A stretch of 64,000 nt of DNA from Priapulus caudatus (GCF_000485595.1 NW_014577269.1:86498-150497); one strand, 5' to 3'. Counted from the stretch's first letter, positions 43,442-54,145 are shown. Notes: generated from the letters alone by a model not told the origin. A program made the numbers and translations.

Positions 43442-45138
43442 TTAGATCCTCTTCCTCCCACTCATCAGCTTATGCTGCATGTGCGGTGCTTGCACGAATT
43501 GAGCACTTCGTTCCGGCTGTACCCGTCTGTCCGTCGTCAGTACCTTGTCCCGTGGCACGTACTTGTCCCATGCATCCTGTGGGAAAGCTGGACGGAGATT
43601 ATCGACATGTACCGCATGTGTACGCCCTGACCGTACATCCTTAATAAGGAATTTAACTACCGACAACTGTTGAACTACTACGTAATATGGTCGAAAATAC
43701 GACGCAAGCTTCCTTGACTGGGATGGCTTCGTCGTAGGATTATACCAATAAACAGAGTCCCCAGGCACGAACTCCTGCTGTTTAGCTCTTTTGTCATAAA
43801 TAATCTTATTCTTCTCCCGTGTACGCCTCGTGTTCTCCTGAATCTACGTATACGCTCGATGAAGCCCGTCGAGCACCAACGACACTGGATCATCAGTGTA
43901 CGATACCTTACGTGGCCGAAGAAATGTATCCAGCGGCATGACCGGATCTCTCCCGTAGACAACAAAGAACGGCGTGAGTTGCATTGTTCCGTGTACACTA
44001 GTTCTGTACGCGAACAGAATGGGACCCAGCTTTGCATCCCAATCCCTTCCAGATTCTGCCACATAACATGAAACCATATTATTTAAAGTGCGGTGAAACC
44101 TCTCACACTGTCCATTACTCGCCGGATGGTAGGGCGACGTACGGATGTGATGGATTTTGAATTCCTCCGAAATGGCAGCTGTAAGAGAATTACAAAACTC
44201 CGACCCATTATCAGTCATGAACGCCGATGGACAACCGTGTGTAGGAATGAACCTGTCAACAATGAGCTGCGCAATAGTTGCGGCTGACTTGTCACTGACT
44301 GCGTACGCTTCAGGATACGATGTGTACAGATCCAAGAACGTAACTATGTACCTGTTCCCACTGTCTGACACCGGTAAAGGCCCTACCGTGTCAATAGCAA
44401 CTGTCTGGTTGACATAACTCGGCAATGGCGCATTTCTCATGGGTCCATGTACCCGTCTCAGCTTCCGAGCATTGCATCTCACACACGCTCGAACGTGTGT
44501 CTGAATGTCGGTGAACATGTGCTGCCAATAATATCGCTCGGCTACCCTCAAGTACGTCTTTTGAAAGCCTAGGTGCCCAGCATACACATGGTCATGACAC
44601 AACGACAAAACCTGTGGAACAAGGGATTTAGGCACCACAAGCTGTCGACATGGAACGCTGTCATGAGTGGCTGCTCCGAGATGAAAAAGAATTCCATCTT
44701 CTAGTATGAAATCAGCCATCTCCCTGCGTTGACGGAGTGACGGATGCTCTGCCTCGAAGGTTGCAACCATGTCTCTCGCATAAGGGTCCTGCTGCTGCAA
44801 TGAAAGAATCTGCTGTGACGAAACATCGAGATCTGTTTCAAGATTATCATTGTCACCCTCACGTACCACAGCCGCACCATTCTCCTCCTGCAAGATTACA
44901 GCTGCAACGAGCATAGCCTGTTCTCGTGGTATCTCAGCAGTGATTTCGCCCTTGCTATCAGTCTGGTCGACTGGAACATCTGTATTAAGCCTCGGTAACG
45001 CATCCGCTTGTACATTAAACCGGCCTTCCTTATAGCGGATGTCAACATCAAATTCCAATATCTTGGCTGCCCACCTCTGCAACTTCGCGTTACGGATAGA
45101 CTCCGTCTCAAGAATAAACTTCAGAGGCCGATGATCGG
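43442..45138 (-). pseudogene. Gypsy copy 6 RNase H end and integrase
   Basis: The frame after TAA 45140 continues in register: RWAAKILEFDVDIRYKEG (RNase H end), GHLGFQKTY and CVRCNARK (zinc finger), VAIDTVGPLPVS (Asp), FMTDNGSEFCN (Asp) and NGQCERFHRTL (Glu), so the D-D-E triad is intact. A TAG at 43844 interrupts. The frame then goes on with KQQEFVPGDSVYWYNP and a variant GPY/F module (FRPYYVV), ending at about 43442. The coding state is good apart from the nonsense codon. Confidence 0.88.
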
Positions 45139-45139
45139 T

Positions 45140-47482
45140 TTAACACGTGAACCTCGAACCGATTAAGAAGTGCCTCCATTTCTCGAGCGCGTAGACCACG
45201 GCAAAGCCTTCTTTCTCCACTATCGGCCATCTTGCCTCGCACTCATTGAACTGCTTGCTCAAGTAGAGCACCACATGTTCCTGATCGCGTTCATCTCTCT
45301 GCGTGAGTACGGCTCCTACTGCAATAGACGACGCATCACAGTACAGCATGAACGGTCGATTACGATCTGCGAGTGCAAGGACCGGCTCAGATGTCAGACA
45401 TGTTTTTAGAGACTGGAATGCTTCAGGAGACCAAACGAATTCAGTCTTCTTGACCGTGAACAATGTCAACGGTCGTGCTATAACAGCGTAGTTCCGTATG
45501 AATTTACGATAGTACCCTGTTAAACCTAGAAACTGCCAAACTTCTGCAGCATCCTTGGGTGGCAGCATCCTACTCACAGCCTCTAGCTTACCGGGGTCAA
45601 GCTTCAATCCTTGCGGCGAGATCATGTGCCCCAGGTATGGCACAGAACTGCGCATGAAGAAACACTTCGTAGGCTTTGCTCTCAAGTTCGCCGCTCTCAA
45701 CTTAGAGAAAACTTCATCAAGATGACGCATGTGAGTTTCAAAGTCAGGTGAGAAGACAATGATGTCGTCGATATAGACGAGCGCACTTTTCCCAAGAAGC
45801 CCTTCAAGTGCCATAGTCATACATCTCTGGAATACAGCCGGGGCGCAGCATAGCCCGAAACTTAAAACACGAAATTCATACAGACCGGAATTTGTGGTAA
45901 ATGCTGTCTTTGGCTGATCCTCCCGTGCAACCGGAACCTGATGATAGCCTGACCTAAGATCAAGTGTCGAGAAAAACTTCGCGTTGCCAAGATTCTGTAG
46001 AATATCGTCGATTACAGGTAGAGGAAAATTATCCTTGACAGCTGAGGCATTCAATCTACGATAATCGATACACATTCTCCACTGATCACCCTTCTTAGGT
46101 ACAAGTAACACCCCACTAGACCAAGGAGATGACGACGGAACGATGATGCCATTGTCAAGCATCTCGGATACCTTCTCCTGCACAATGTCTTGCTGTTTCG
46201 GACTCATTCGATAAGGTTTCGTTTTGAACGGTCGCGCGATACCTGTTTCAATACGGAACTCAACGAGATTCGTCAACCCAAGCTCCTTGTCAGTATTCGC
46301 AAACACGTCATGATTGCGTGACAAAATTGCCATGAGACATCCTCTCTGTACCTCATCCGTCACGTGCTTTGTGAGTGTGGGAAAATCACACTGATCTGCA
46401 TGCGTGCATTTCTCTATACTACCAGACCTACCGTTATTCCCAACTGCAGCAATGGTAACCTGATCCATCTCAACAGCAGCAGCAATAGCCTTAGTAGCAG
46501 CATCAGCAGCAGCAGCCGCATCGTCCGCATCAACAGCAGCCGCATCGTCAGGATCAGCAGTAACAACAGCATCCACCGCAGCTCCAGCAACAACAGCAGC
46601 AACCGTAGCAACGGTAACCACCACAGCAGCATTAGCAGCGGCAATATGCTGAATCAGGAAGCAGTGGAGCCAACCAGCAGTGTCCCCCGGTGCATCCTGA
46701 CATCCCTCGACCACCTGCTCCTCCTGGTGGTGAATATCGGAACCTGCAACGATTTCATCAGACAAGACAGAATTTTCCCCAACACCACATACTTTATCAG
46801 TGCCAACATTCGCATCTCGCTTATGTGCCCGTCTCACTGACACCGTCGCTGCCACCAATGTGCACTGAGTCATGACCGACTGCCTCAACCGCCCTCGACT
46901 ACTCTCGCTAGGTGGCGCCCTAATGCTTACAACTCCGACTACCGCGTTACGTGGAACCGACACAATTTTCTTTGAAGAATTCACAAGTGTACACCGCACT
47001 GTGTGGTGTTTACTGACTGTATCAACGTTTTGTTGAACGCGCAACTGTGGCTGAGAGCAAAAATACTTCAAGCATGCTGAACCTCTTACCTTCACCTGAG
47101 TTCCCGATTCTATCCCCCTCGGGACACTGAACTCACAAACTGTTGTCGTCGCAGGCTTTAAACGCATACCTCTGTTCAGTAGAGCAAGCTGCGGCGGCTC
47201 CTTGTGCCCATGCGTCGACAGTGGGACCACACTATCCCCAATCGTCAGTATCGACGCTCCGAAATCCAACCGCACCCGAGCCTGCTTAAGAAAATCAGCT
47301 CCAATGAGAATAGCTTTATGCAATGACTGAACCACGTAAAATGACGCCCGTACCATAACTCGAACCAACGTTACCTGCAGCATCGCTCGCCCAACTACCG
47401 ACAACCTCTCTCCTGTAACGGACTGTAGAACTGCCTTGCTGCAAACAGAATCAATAAAAATTAGCATCTCGACGCGTGCCAT
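45140..47482 (-). CDS. Gypsy copy 6 protease end, RT and RNase H
   Basis: A 780-codon minus-strand frame. The protease C-terminal half (ILIGADFLKQARVRLDFG) comes first. A long linker follows, with an alanine/aspartate-rich repeat of about 75 residues (46414-46644). RT: RMCIDYRRLNASAV, FFSTLDLRSGYHQVPV, VLSFGLCCAPAVFQ and LVYIDDIIVF (catalytic YIDD intact). Then LGLTGYYRKFIRNY and RNase H with FMLYCDASSIAVGAVLTQ and IVEKEGFAVVYAL. It stops at a TAA just before the T-D-H-R-P-L motif. The reading continues in the same frame. Confidence 0.9.
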   Translation of the reverse strand: MARVEMLIFIDSVCSKAVLQSVTGERLSVVGRAMLQVTLVRVMVRASFYVVQSLHKAILIGADFLKQARVRLDFGASILTIGDSVVPLSTHGHKEPPQLALLNRGMRLKPATTTVCEFSVPRGIESGTQVKVRGSACLKYFCSQPQLRVQQNVDTVSKHHTVRCTLVNSSKKIVSVPRNAVVGVVSIRAPPSESSRGRLRQSVMTQCTLVAATVSVRRAHKRDANVGTDKVCGVGENSVLSDEIVAGSDIHHQEEQVVEGCQDAPGDTAGWLHCFLIQHIAAANAAVVVTVATVAAVVAGAAVDAVVTADPDDAAAVDADDAAAAADAATKAIAAAVEMDQVTIAAVGNNGRSGSIEKCTHADQCDFPTLTKHVTDEVQRGCLMAILSRNHDVFANTDKELGLTNLVEFRIETGIARPFKTKPYRMSPKQQDIVQEKVSEMLDNGIIVPSSSPWSSGVLLVPKKGDQWRMCIDYRRLNASAVKDNFPLPVIDDILQNLGNAKFFSTLDLRSGYHQVPVAREDQPKTAFTTNSGLYEFRVLSFGLCCAPAVFQRCMTMALEGLLGKSALVYIDDIIVFSPDFETHMRHLDEVFSKLRAANLRAKPTKCFFMRSSVPYLGHMISPQGLKLDPGKLEAVSRMLPPKDAAEVWQFLGLTGYYRKFIRNYAVIARPLTLFTVKKTEFVWSPEAFQSLKTCLTSEPVLALADRNRPFMLYCDASSIAVGAVLTQRDERDQEHVVLYLSKQFNECEARWPIVEKEGFAVVYALEKWRHFLIGSRFTC
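46414..46644 (-). repeat. CAG/GCN trinucleotide expansion in the gypsy linker
   Basis: Imperfect AGC/GCA triplets (plus strand CAGCAGCAGC blocks) encode an Ala/Val/Asp-rich tract in the gypsy frame. Frames on the plus strand read Ser/Asn-rich and leucine-rich on the other phase; those are shadows. Confidence 0.8.
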
Positions 47483-48184
47483 AAGGTAGATTAAACCACG
47501 CCTTAGAGTCGATCAGTGAACAATCAGCTCCGGAATCGATGAGAGCTGTTAACTTATGTTGCCTATCTCTCCCCACGTAAGCCGTACACCGTGGTGCGTG
47601 CACGGGCTTCGTGAATGCAACCGATGTTACCCACGAGGAATTCTCTTTCTTAAACTTACCACCCACGCACTGTCTCCTCACATACGCGGGCGTGTGGCGT
47701 TTCCCTGCCGCGAACATGGGCAGGTATTGCGAGTGTACCCAGGTCTACCACATCCAAAACACACCAAAGCATTCCCTCTATGCGGAACCGCACCTCCTGT
47801 CTACCTCCTCGAGTCGCTCCCGTCGTGTTGTGCCGTGAGGCTAGCGGTCGCATACCAGGCTGCCTGAAGTCTCGCGCCTCGTTCTGCATGCGTCGGTCCG
47901 GCGAACTGCCCTACCGCACCCTAGAAAGAATATCTGCCTGCGCCTTAATCACTTCTCTCAACTCTCGAATCTCTGCTCGAGAGCTATCGGCCGCCCGTCG
48001 AACAGAATCGACTTCCATCGGCTCGTCGAACTATCCATACCGTTCTGACACCTGGTGTGACCCCCGACGAGAAGACAAATCCGCCTCAACCCTAGCGTCG
48101 GCCATTGCAATCTCACACGCACCCTCGAGCGTCGTCGGTGCGCGTGCTATTAGCGACCTTTGTGTCGCTTTGTCCTGTAATGCA
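47451..48184 (-). pseudogene. Gypsy copy 6 gag end, zinc knuckle and protease start
   Basis: 48184 downwards encodes the end of gag (ALQDKATQRSLIARAPTTLE, EIAMADARVEADLSSRRG), which stops at about 47925 through a shift. A zinc knuckle C-F-G-C-G-R-P-G-Y-T-R-N-T-C lies near 47735 in one frame. The protease active site TALIDSGADCSLID (D-S-G intact) is in 47717-47451, overlapping the downstream frame at 47482-47451 by a frameshift. Gag's N-terminus is cut away at BEL-2's LTR. Confidence 0.75.
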
Positions 48185-49317
48185 TGTGATGTGCGCCCGC
48201 AGAGACGAGGAAGAAGATGAAGACTCAGGCTGCAGTTAATACCAGCCATTTTATTTTCTACGCATATGGCCATGCTCTACTTACGTAGACATGGTAACGC
48301 GTGATGGTAACGCGTGACGTGGTAGACTGTAACACATAGAAATTGCAAACTTTAAATTCACACACGAACACAATAATGAAATCAAGTCACACATTACACA
48401 GCAACACGATTACACAGGTATCACCGATACACTGCTAGCAAATGACAACTTTGCACACGCAATAAGTCTCCATTTCACTCCTAATTCATCCGATAGAACC
48501 TTTGGATATTCTGACATATATTACTGGGGTATTCTGCGGCCTACGGCAACACTCCACTACACGTAACACATATTCTGCGCCCCACGGCAAACATTCCGAC
48601 ATATGTTACCAGGGGGTATTCTGATATACACTAATATTCCGACATATATTAGCTTGGGTATTCTGATACACTAATATTCCGACATATATTAGCTTGGGTA
48701 TTCTGATATCACGGCTACAAACACATTAGCGCGAACCATCCAATTTACTTACAAAACGCTAAAGCCTTCCCTCAGATACGTCACGGGGCCTCACATCAAA
48801 TTTACATCAACAGATAACAGGTACCCATTTCCCGGGCTGCAACGAATACACGACTCTACATCAGACTATATCCAGACTACTTAAACTCAACGGCTACATA
48901 CAATGCATTAACAATTTATATCAACGAACAGTCATAATATGGCGTACGTACGTATCTTACATAGAAAATTCACACAACGCCAACGCAAGATAACGACAAA
49001 TACTAACGGACGGCTGACACAATTTTACCATTGAAATATCACGAACATAAATTGTTCTTAAACCAAATATACCGCTATCCGCATTCATATAACAGAAAAT
49101 AACTCACGTTCAGAGCGGTTGGACTGGATTAACCAGGAGCACCTGAAAAGGCACCCTCACCGCACGGACACCGCCACGAGAAGAACGCGAAATCAGTTGA
49201 CCTAAATAAGCAGGACGTCCGGTAGTTGGAGCTACCAAAAAATGCGGATCGCGCAAAATGCGGAGCAACTAGTGTAACATCGCAAACCAACGCAAACATT
49301 TATCGCTGGAGATAACA
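48185..49317 (-). repeat. 3' LTR of BEL-2 (1.13 kb)
   Basis: In element sense it starts TGTTATCTCCAGCG directly after the PPT and ends GCGCACATCACA, giving TG...CA termini. It contains an AATAAAATGG signal (plus 48247-48256 region) and an array of about 40-bp units (48500-48712). It lacks any ORF. The partner 5' LTR is missing, so the low border relies on the CA end and on where gypsy copy 6 gag coding begins. Confidence 0.7.
48500..48712. repeat. About 40-bp tandem repeat inside the BEL-2 LTR
   Basis: Units with TATTCCGACATATATTAGC and GGGTATTCTGATA recur. The last two are nearly identical; earlier ones are more diverged and contain TTCTGCGGCC-type variants. Confidence 0.8.
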
Positions 49318-49470
49318 CTCCCCCCACAGAATGGCATAACTAAGTCAACTACAAAGCAAAAACACCAAAACTACACAAGAAAAAACTTAATAATATATGC
49401 TTCCCCTATCCGTTATTTCGCTTTCAACGAAATTACCGACGACCGAACCCCGACAAATAGGTACCTAAAC

Positions 49471-50981
49471 TCAACACGCAGATTCCAACAGGACAATCTT
49501 TGTGATTGGCCTCACCAGTTCCATATATTTTGTTCTCACGCGAACAGACCTGCAATTCCCATCTCTACCTTCGAATGCTTCCACGAAGATGCCCAAAGGC
49601 CAGAGATTTCTTGGCGTGTGTTCTTCTAAAAGAAGAACGAGATCACCCACCGTGGTATTCGTTTTCCTTTCAGTCCATTTTATGCGTTTCTGCAGTTCAG
49701 GAAGGTACATCCTGACCCACTTTATCCAAAATTGGTCAGCTAAGTGCTGAACATGCCGCCAACGACGACGGAAAACATCTGACTTATCAAATGTACACGG
49801 GGGGATCGTTGACCCAGCACGTAGAAGTAACAAGTGGTTGGGTGTGAGAGGAGTGGGGTCCCTGGGATCATCGCTTAATTTTGTAAGTGGTCTTCCATTT
49901 ATGATTGATTCAACTTCTGCAAACAACGTTTCAAGGATATCATCGGTTAATTTTACGGGACCAACCAAAAACCCTTCCATGACTTTTCTGGCACAACCAA
50001 TCATGCGTTCCCATGCACCACCCATATGAGAAGCTGCGGGATGATTGAAATGCAGTCTATGTTTCTTCGTAAAGCGTACTCCTCGATTTCATTGCGAGAA
50101 AGCTCATTAAGAGCCCTCTTGAGCTCGGCGTTGACTCCTACAAAATTCGTTCCATTATCCGAATATACTTTGTCTGGGTGACCTCTCCTAGAGATAAATC
50201 TACGAAAACCATTCATGAACGACTCTGTCTCCAAACTATACAACATCTCAATGTGAACTGCTCGGGACACGAGACAAGTGAACGTGCACCCGTAACGTTT
50301 CACTTCTGACCGATTGACTTTGACCAGAAAAGGCCCGAATACATCAATCCCCACATAGGTAAAGGGAGGCTTATTACTATCTACTCTCTCCTGTGGGAGA
50401 TCGGCCATGATCTGGCATCTGGGTTTAGCAAATAACTTCCTGCAGGTGATACAGGACCGAATAATCCTTTTAATCAATGGTCGTGCTCGCACTATCCAGA
50501 ACTTTTGTCTAACCAGACCGAGAGTCCACTCAACACCCAGATGTGCTGTATTATGATATTCCGTAGCAATAGCCTTAGCCACAGCATGATTTCCTGGAAT
50601 GATAACTGGGTTTCTGACTGTCAACTTCGACTCGCTCAACCGTCCACCTACCCTAAGTAAACTATTATTATCAAAGTATGGACACAGATACTTCAAAGAA
50701 CTCGATTTCTTGATTTCCTTCCCTTCGGATAACCTTTTAATTTCCTGAGGATAATAACGCTCCTGAGCAGACTTGATTAAACAACGCTCTGCACGCTGAA
50801 TGTGACCAACAACCAATGAGCCTAATTTTACCGTTATATGCTTACAGACATCTGCTAACCTGATCCACCATGCAAGCGCTCTTTTCATTCTGAACCACCC
50901 ACAAAAATGATTTGCTATAAAGTCTACAGGATTCCCACCATGTGGACTACGATCCGTACCAAAATCTGCCACATGACACAC
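49471..50981 (-). pseudogene. BEL-2 integrase with C-terminal domain
   Basis: 50981-50001 holds the zinc-binding part (H-N-T-A-H-L-G-V-E-W-T and CITCRKLFA) and the core YVGIDVFGPFLVKV (Asp) and VYSDNGTNFVG (Asp). A frameshift near 50040 moves into 50025-49471, which starts at M-G-G-A-W-E-R-M-I (the catalytic Glu). It continues [37 protein letters not shown] and GDLVLLLEE, the usual domain after BEL integrases, ending at TAG/TGA 49471. Otherwise complete. Confidence 0.9.
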
Positions 50982-53385
50982 TAACTGGCTCTCTTTTTAA
51001 CTCAAGATCATCTGCTGACACTGAACAATGGCTATTGTCCAGATCCCACTCACTTTTGTATTGACTCAAGAAACGGGGCCCCTGGAGCCACGACTTACAC
51101 GTATTCTGATCGAGTATATGACCTCTACTGATAATATCGGCAGGATTGTTCCGACCGGTAATATGAAACCACTGCTTGGGATCTGTTAATTGTCGGATGA
51201 CGCCAACTCTATTCTCCACAAACACCTGGAAACGTCTCGTGTAACTGGTAATGTATGCTAGGACGATCTCTGAATCTACCCAGAAGTAAGATTGATCTAC
51301 CGGAAACTCGAACTCATTTCTCAGAAGCACATCTACTTTAGCTGATAATACGGCAGCTTGCAACTCAAGGCGTGGAATGCTACACTGTTTAATGGGGGAC
51401 ACTTTAGTCTTGCTCATTACCAACTGCGTATGAACGCGTCCAACCTTGTTCACGCACCTGAGATAAGTGCACGACCCGTAAGCAGATTGACTAGCGTCAG
51501 AAAAGTGATGCAGTTCAACAACCGCGTCATCAAAATCAGGCGGTTTTACGCACCGAGGAACCTGAACATGGTTCAAGAGATCCAGCGATACCATCCATCT
51601 GCGCCACTGTCCAGAAATCTGAGAAGGCACGTCCTGATCCCAATCATATCTGAGACGAGTCGCATCCTTAAATATCAACTTTCCCAAAAGGACATGCGGA
51701 CCAACTAACCCCAACGGATCGTACGTGGAGGATATCACGCTCAGCATTTTCCTGCGAGTAACCTGCTGTTCGACCTTGACATTGACCTCGAAAGCAAATA
51801 CGTCAGCCATGATAATCCATTTGACACCGAGTGCTTTTCCAGAAGCTTCTAGAGAAATGCACTTTACCTCTTTGGCTCGGTGACACTCTGGTACTGTTTC
51901 TAACAACTGACTGTCATTTACAACAAACTTTGTGAGATTGAAACCCCCTTCACGAAGTAACAAAGGCGTCTGTTCTAGTACAACCATGACGTCCTGCCGA
52001 GAACTAAGTGACTTCAAGAAATCATCCACGTAGAATGACTCTTCAACGGAGGCTAACGTATCCGCGAAACGACTCCTGTTTTCCGTTATAGTGCGTATCA
52101 AAGCGTAAGCTGAGCAACTGGAACACCAGACACCCCCAAATAAATGTGACCTCATTCGATAACTGACTACGTTCTCTTGACCATTACCATACCACAAAAA
52201 CCGGAGTGCATCTTTGTCTTTGGATGGGACTCTTACCTGATGGTACATCGCTTCGATGTCTGCCTGGATTGCATATCTATGCTGTCTGAAACGTATCAAA
52301 ATATGTAACAACTTGTTTACTAGGTCGGGTCCCTGCTTACATCGCTCGTTGAGCGATTTACCCTTGAACTTGGCCGCACAATCAAACACCACTCTCATTT
52401 TATCCGGTTTCTTCTCAGTGACTACTGCATGATGTGGCAGATACCAAACTCGATCAGCGGTATGTAATTGCTCTTGCGGAACAACCTCTGCATAACCCTC
52501 AGTAACTAACTTGCTGATTTCGGCATCATACCTTTGAAAAAGTCCCTGTTTTTCAAGTTTCTTAACCGTAGACTGCAAACGCCAACTTGCTAACGCGTAG
52601 TTATTGGGTAACGGCTCCTCCCTATCCTTCCAAGGGATGGGAATTTCAAAATGCCCATCTTTCATGACACATTCTCTATCCCAGAGCTCGATAACCGATT
52701 TATCCTCCCGTGACCAACCGATCTCATCCATACCCTCATTTTCAATCTTCCACAGTGCATGTATGTCATCGACAACTGGAACAGACAAAGCACTTACAAA
52801 ATGTGACACAACTGTACGACCGATCTTACCAACTGGAGATTGACCATTGATACACCAACCAAACAGCGTTCTAACAGCGAAAGGCTCACCTCGGCCACCT
52901 TTACGTACCTCGAGTGGAATAAGGGCCTCAGTATGATCTTGCCCTATCAACAAATCAACCCCATGTACGACTTCACAAGATACCATATCAATGTCAACCA
53001 AATGCTTATACGTCTTAACATCCAAATGGGCAGATTTCACAGGTATTCTACCAATCACATATACACCAGACATGTCTAAACTTTCACCATTACCGGATGA
53101 CAATGATAAATTCACCATCTGAGATTTCGTTGGAGCTGATTTACACAAAGTACTTAAATGATATGACACTGTCTTTCCTGTCAAGCTTAACTGATTAGCC
53201 AAACTACTCGAACAGAAGGAGTTGCTAGCACCTGTATCCAGTAGTGCATTGACTAGGACCTCATTGTTAACCAATACCTGTACAATGGGCATATATGTTT
53301 CTCTGTCCGAGGACATACTTGCATTTGACACACTTCTGCTTGGGTTTACCGATACTGACTGATCACCAACATTGTGAATATACAT
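50947..53385 (-). CDS. BEL-2 protease, reverse transcriptase and RNase H
   Basis: An 812-codon open frame. Residues about 30-60: protease with NALLDTGASNSFCSSSLA (D-T-G intact). Then a DUF1758-type region and VRTLFGWCINGQSP. RT: WYLPHHAVVTEKKPDKMRVV, KSLNERCKQGPDLVNKLL, QADIEAMYHQVRVP, RFLWYGNG and SFYVDDFLKS (YVDD intact). RNase H: ELHHFSDASQSAYGSCTYLR, QSYFWVDSEIVLAYI and GRNNPADIISRG. All catalytic boxes seen are intact; the frame is lost near 50960 before integrase. The ATG at 53385 is only the first in frame, because upstream gag is truncated. Confidence 0.92.
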   Translation of the reverse strand: MYIHNVGDQSVSVNPSRSVSNASMSSDRETYMPIVQVLVNNEVLVNALLDTGASNSFCSSSLANQLSLTGKTVSYHLSTLCKSAPTKSQMVNLSLSSGNGESLDMSGVYVIGRIPVKSAHLDVKTYKHLVDIDMVSCEVVHGVDLLIGQDHTEALIPLEVRKGGRGEPFAVRTLFGWCINGQSPVGKIGRTVVSHFVSALSVPVVDDIHALWKIENEGMDEIGWSREDKSVIELWDRECVMKDGHFEIPIPWKDREEPLPNNYALASWRLQSTVKKLEKQGLFQRYDAEISKLVTEGYAEVVPQEQLHTADRVWYLPHHAVVTEKKPDKMRVVFDCAAKFKGKSLNERCKQGPDLVNKLLHILIRFRQHRYAIQADIEAMYHQVRVPSKDKDALRFLWYGNGQENVVSYRMRSHLFGGVWCSSCSAYALIRTITENRSRFADTLASVEESFYVDDFLKSLSSRQDVMVVLEQTPLLLREGGFNLTKFVVNDSQLLETVPECHRAKEVKCISLEASGKALGVKWIIMADVFAFEVNVKVEQQVTRRKMLSVISSTYDPLGLVGPHVLLGKLIFKDATRLRYDWDQDVPSQISGQWRRWMVSLDLLNHVQVPRCVKPPDFDDAVVELHHFSDASQSAYGSCTYLRCVNKVGRVHTQLVMSKTKVSPIKQCSIPRLELQAAVLSAKVDVLLRNEFEFPVDQSYFWVDSEIVLAYITSYTRRFQVFVENRVGVIRQLTDPKQWFHITGRNNPADIISRGHILDQNTCKSWLQGPRFLSQYKSEWDLDNSHCSVSADDLELKREPVSVSCGRFWYGS

Positions 53386-53631
53386 AGTAAGTTTCTTTCT
53401 ACAACCTGTGACAGACTGGCTCCTGCGCGTTTTAGCTGTACCGTTATCACAAGCACGCCGCTAATAGGATGCGACCCAGTTTCAGACTAGGTAATCAGCG
53501 CGAGGCATAATGCTTATTGCGAACGTACGTGCCAGGGCGATCGAGTTGTGTATGTGGGTATGCGTAGTTCACTATCAGAGCGTGGTTCACTATGACAGCC
53601 GCGCCTTGGAGTACGACGAACATAATACATA

Positions 53632-53822
53632 CGCGCGCGCGTGTGTATGTGCGTGCGTGCGTGCGTGTGTGTTTGTTTGTGTGTGTGTGTGTGCGTGTGG
53701 GTGCGTGTGTGTCCGTGTGTGTGCCTGTATATGGGTGTGGCCGTGTGGGCGTGCGTGCGTGTGCACGGATGTGCATGCGTGCGTGTGTGCGTGCATGCTT
53801 ACGTATGTGTGCGCGCCCGCGT
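53632..53822. repeat. GT-rich microsatellite
   Basis: GTGTGCGTGC-type dinucleotide and tetranucleotide DNA. Long apparent frames on both strands (Cys/Val-rich and Thr/His-rich) are simple-repeat artefacts. Confidence 0.95.
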
Positions 53823-53844
53823 GAATGTAAATAAAATATAAGTA

Positions 53845-54145
53845 AATAAACGTTGGTTTTCAAGGTTTTAGGAAACCATTTCGCAACCTTATTGTACATG
53901 TTACGTAGTGGTTTATAACAAGTTTTTGGCAAACGTTTGTTAAGAACCGACATGTAACGTTACTATCAACGTTTACTGAACGTTAACAAAACGATTTTGG
54001 CAAACGTTTTTCAATAATTTAAATATAACCTTATTATAAACGTTTTACTAACCGTAATAGAACGTTTTTAGAAAACGTTTTTTAAATAACATAAATATAG
54101 CTTTATTAGAAACGTTTTACGAACGTTTGGAAAACGTTTCATTCA
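53845..54145. repeat. AACGTT-rich diverged tandem array
   Basis: AAACGTTTT or its variants occur about a dozen times. Units of roughly 60-75 bp with an AAATAT(A)CCTTATTA spacer repeat at least twice, with older copies on the left. The motif is self-complementary, so the array reads similarly on both strands. Confidence 0.7.

Larger units (their letters stand above)
42300..48184 (-). mobile_element. Ty3/gypsy element (copy 6), truncated at both ends
   Basis: On the minus strand: end of gag with a zinc knuckle (48184-47640), protease (47717-47400), RT and RNase H (to 45083), integrase (to 43844) and tail (to 43442). The pol frame is continuous over about 4 kb with two in-frame nonsense codons (45140 and 43844), so it is one of the youngest copies by coding state. 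The 5' end is removed at the LTR of BEL-2 (48185). The 3' limit is drawn to include the duplicated block. Confidence 0.8.
48185..53460 (-). mobile_element. BEL/Pao element (BEL-2), 5' truncated
   Basis: On the minus strand protease, RT, RNase H (53385-50947) and integrase (50981-49471) are followed by a PPT (GTGGGGGGAG, plus 49318-49327) and a long 3' LTR (49317-48185). Gag and the 5' LTR are absent: the frame starts abruptly near 53460 inside the gag end. There are only two frameshifts (about 50960 and 50040). It belongs to a lineage different from BEL-1 by its protein motifs. Confidence 0.88.

Noticed and set aside
46364-46840. Plus-strand 158-codon Ser/Asn-rich frame
   Set aside because: It is the opposite strand of the Ala-rich linker in gypsy copy 6 pol.
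48520-48712. CRISPR-like regular repeats
   Set aside because: Units are contiguous tandem copies inside an LTR with no unique spacers, and the genome is eukaryotic.
53495-53953. Thr/His-rich 152-codon minus-strand frame and Cys/Val-rich plus-strand frames
   Set aside because: Simple GT/CA repeat translation.
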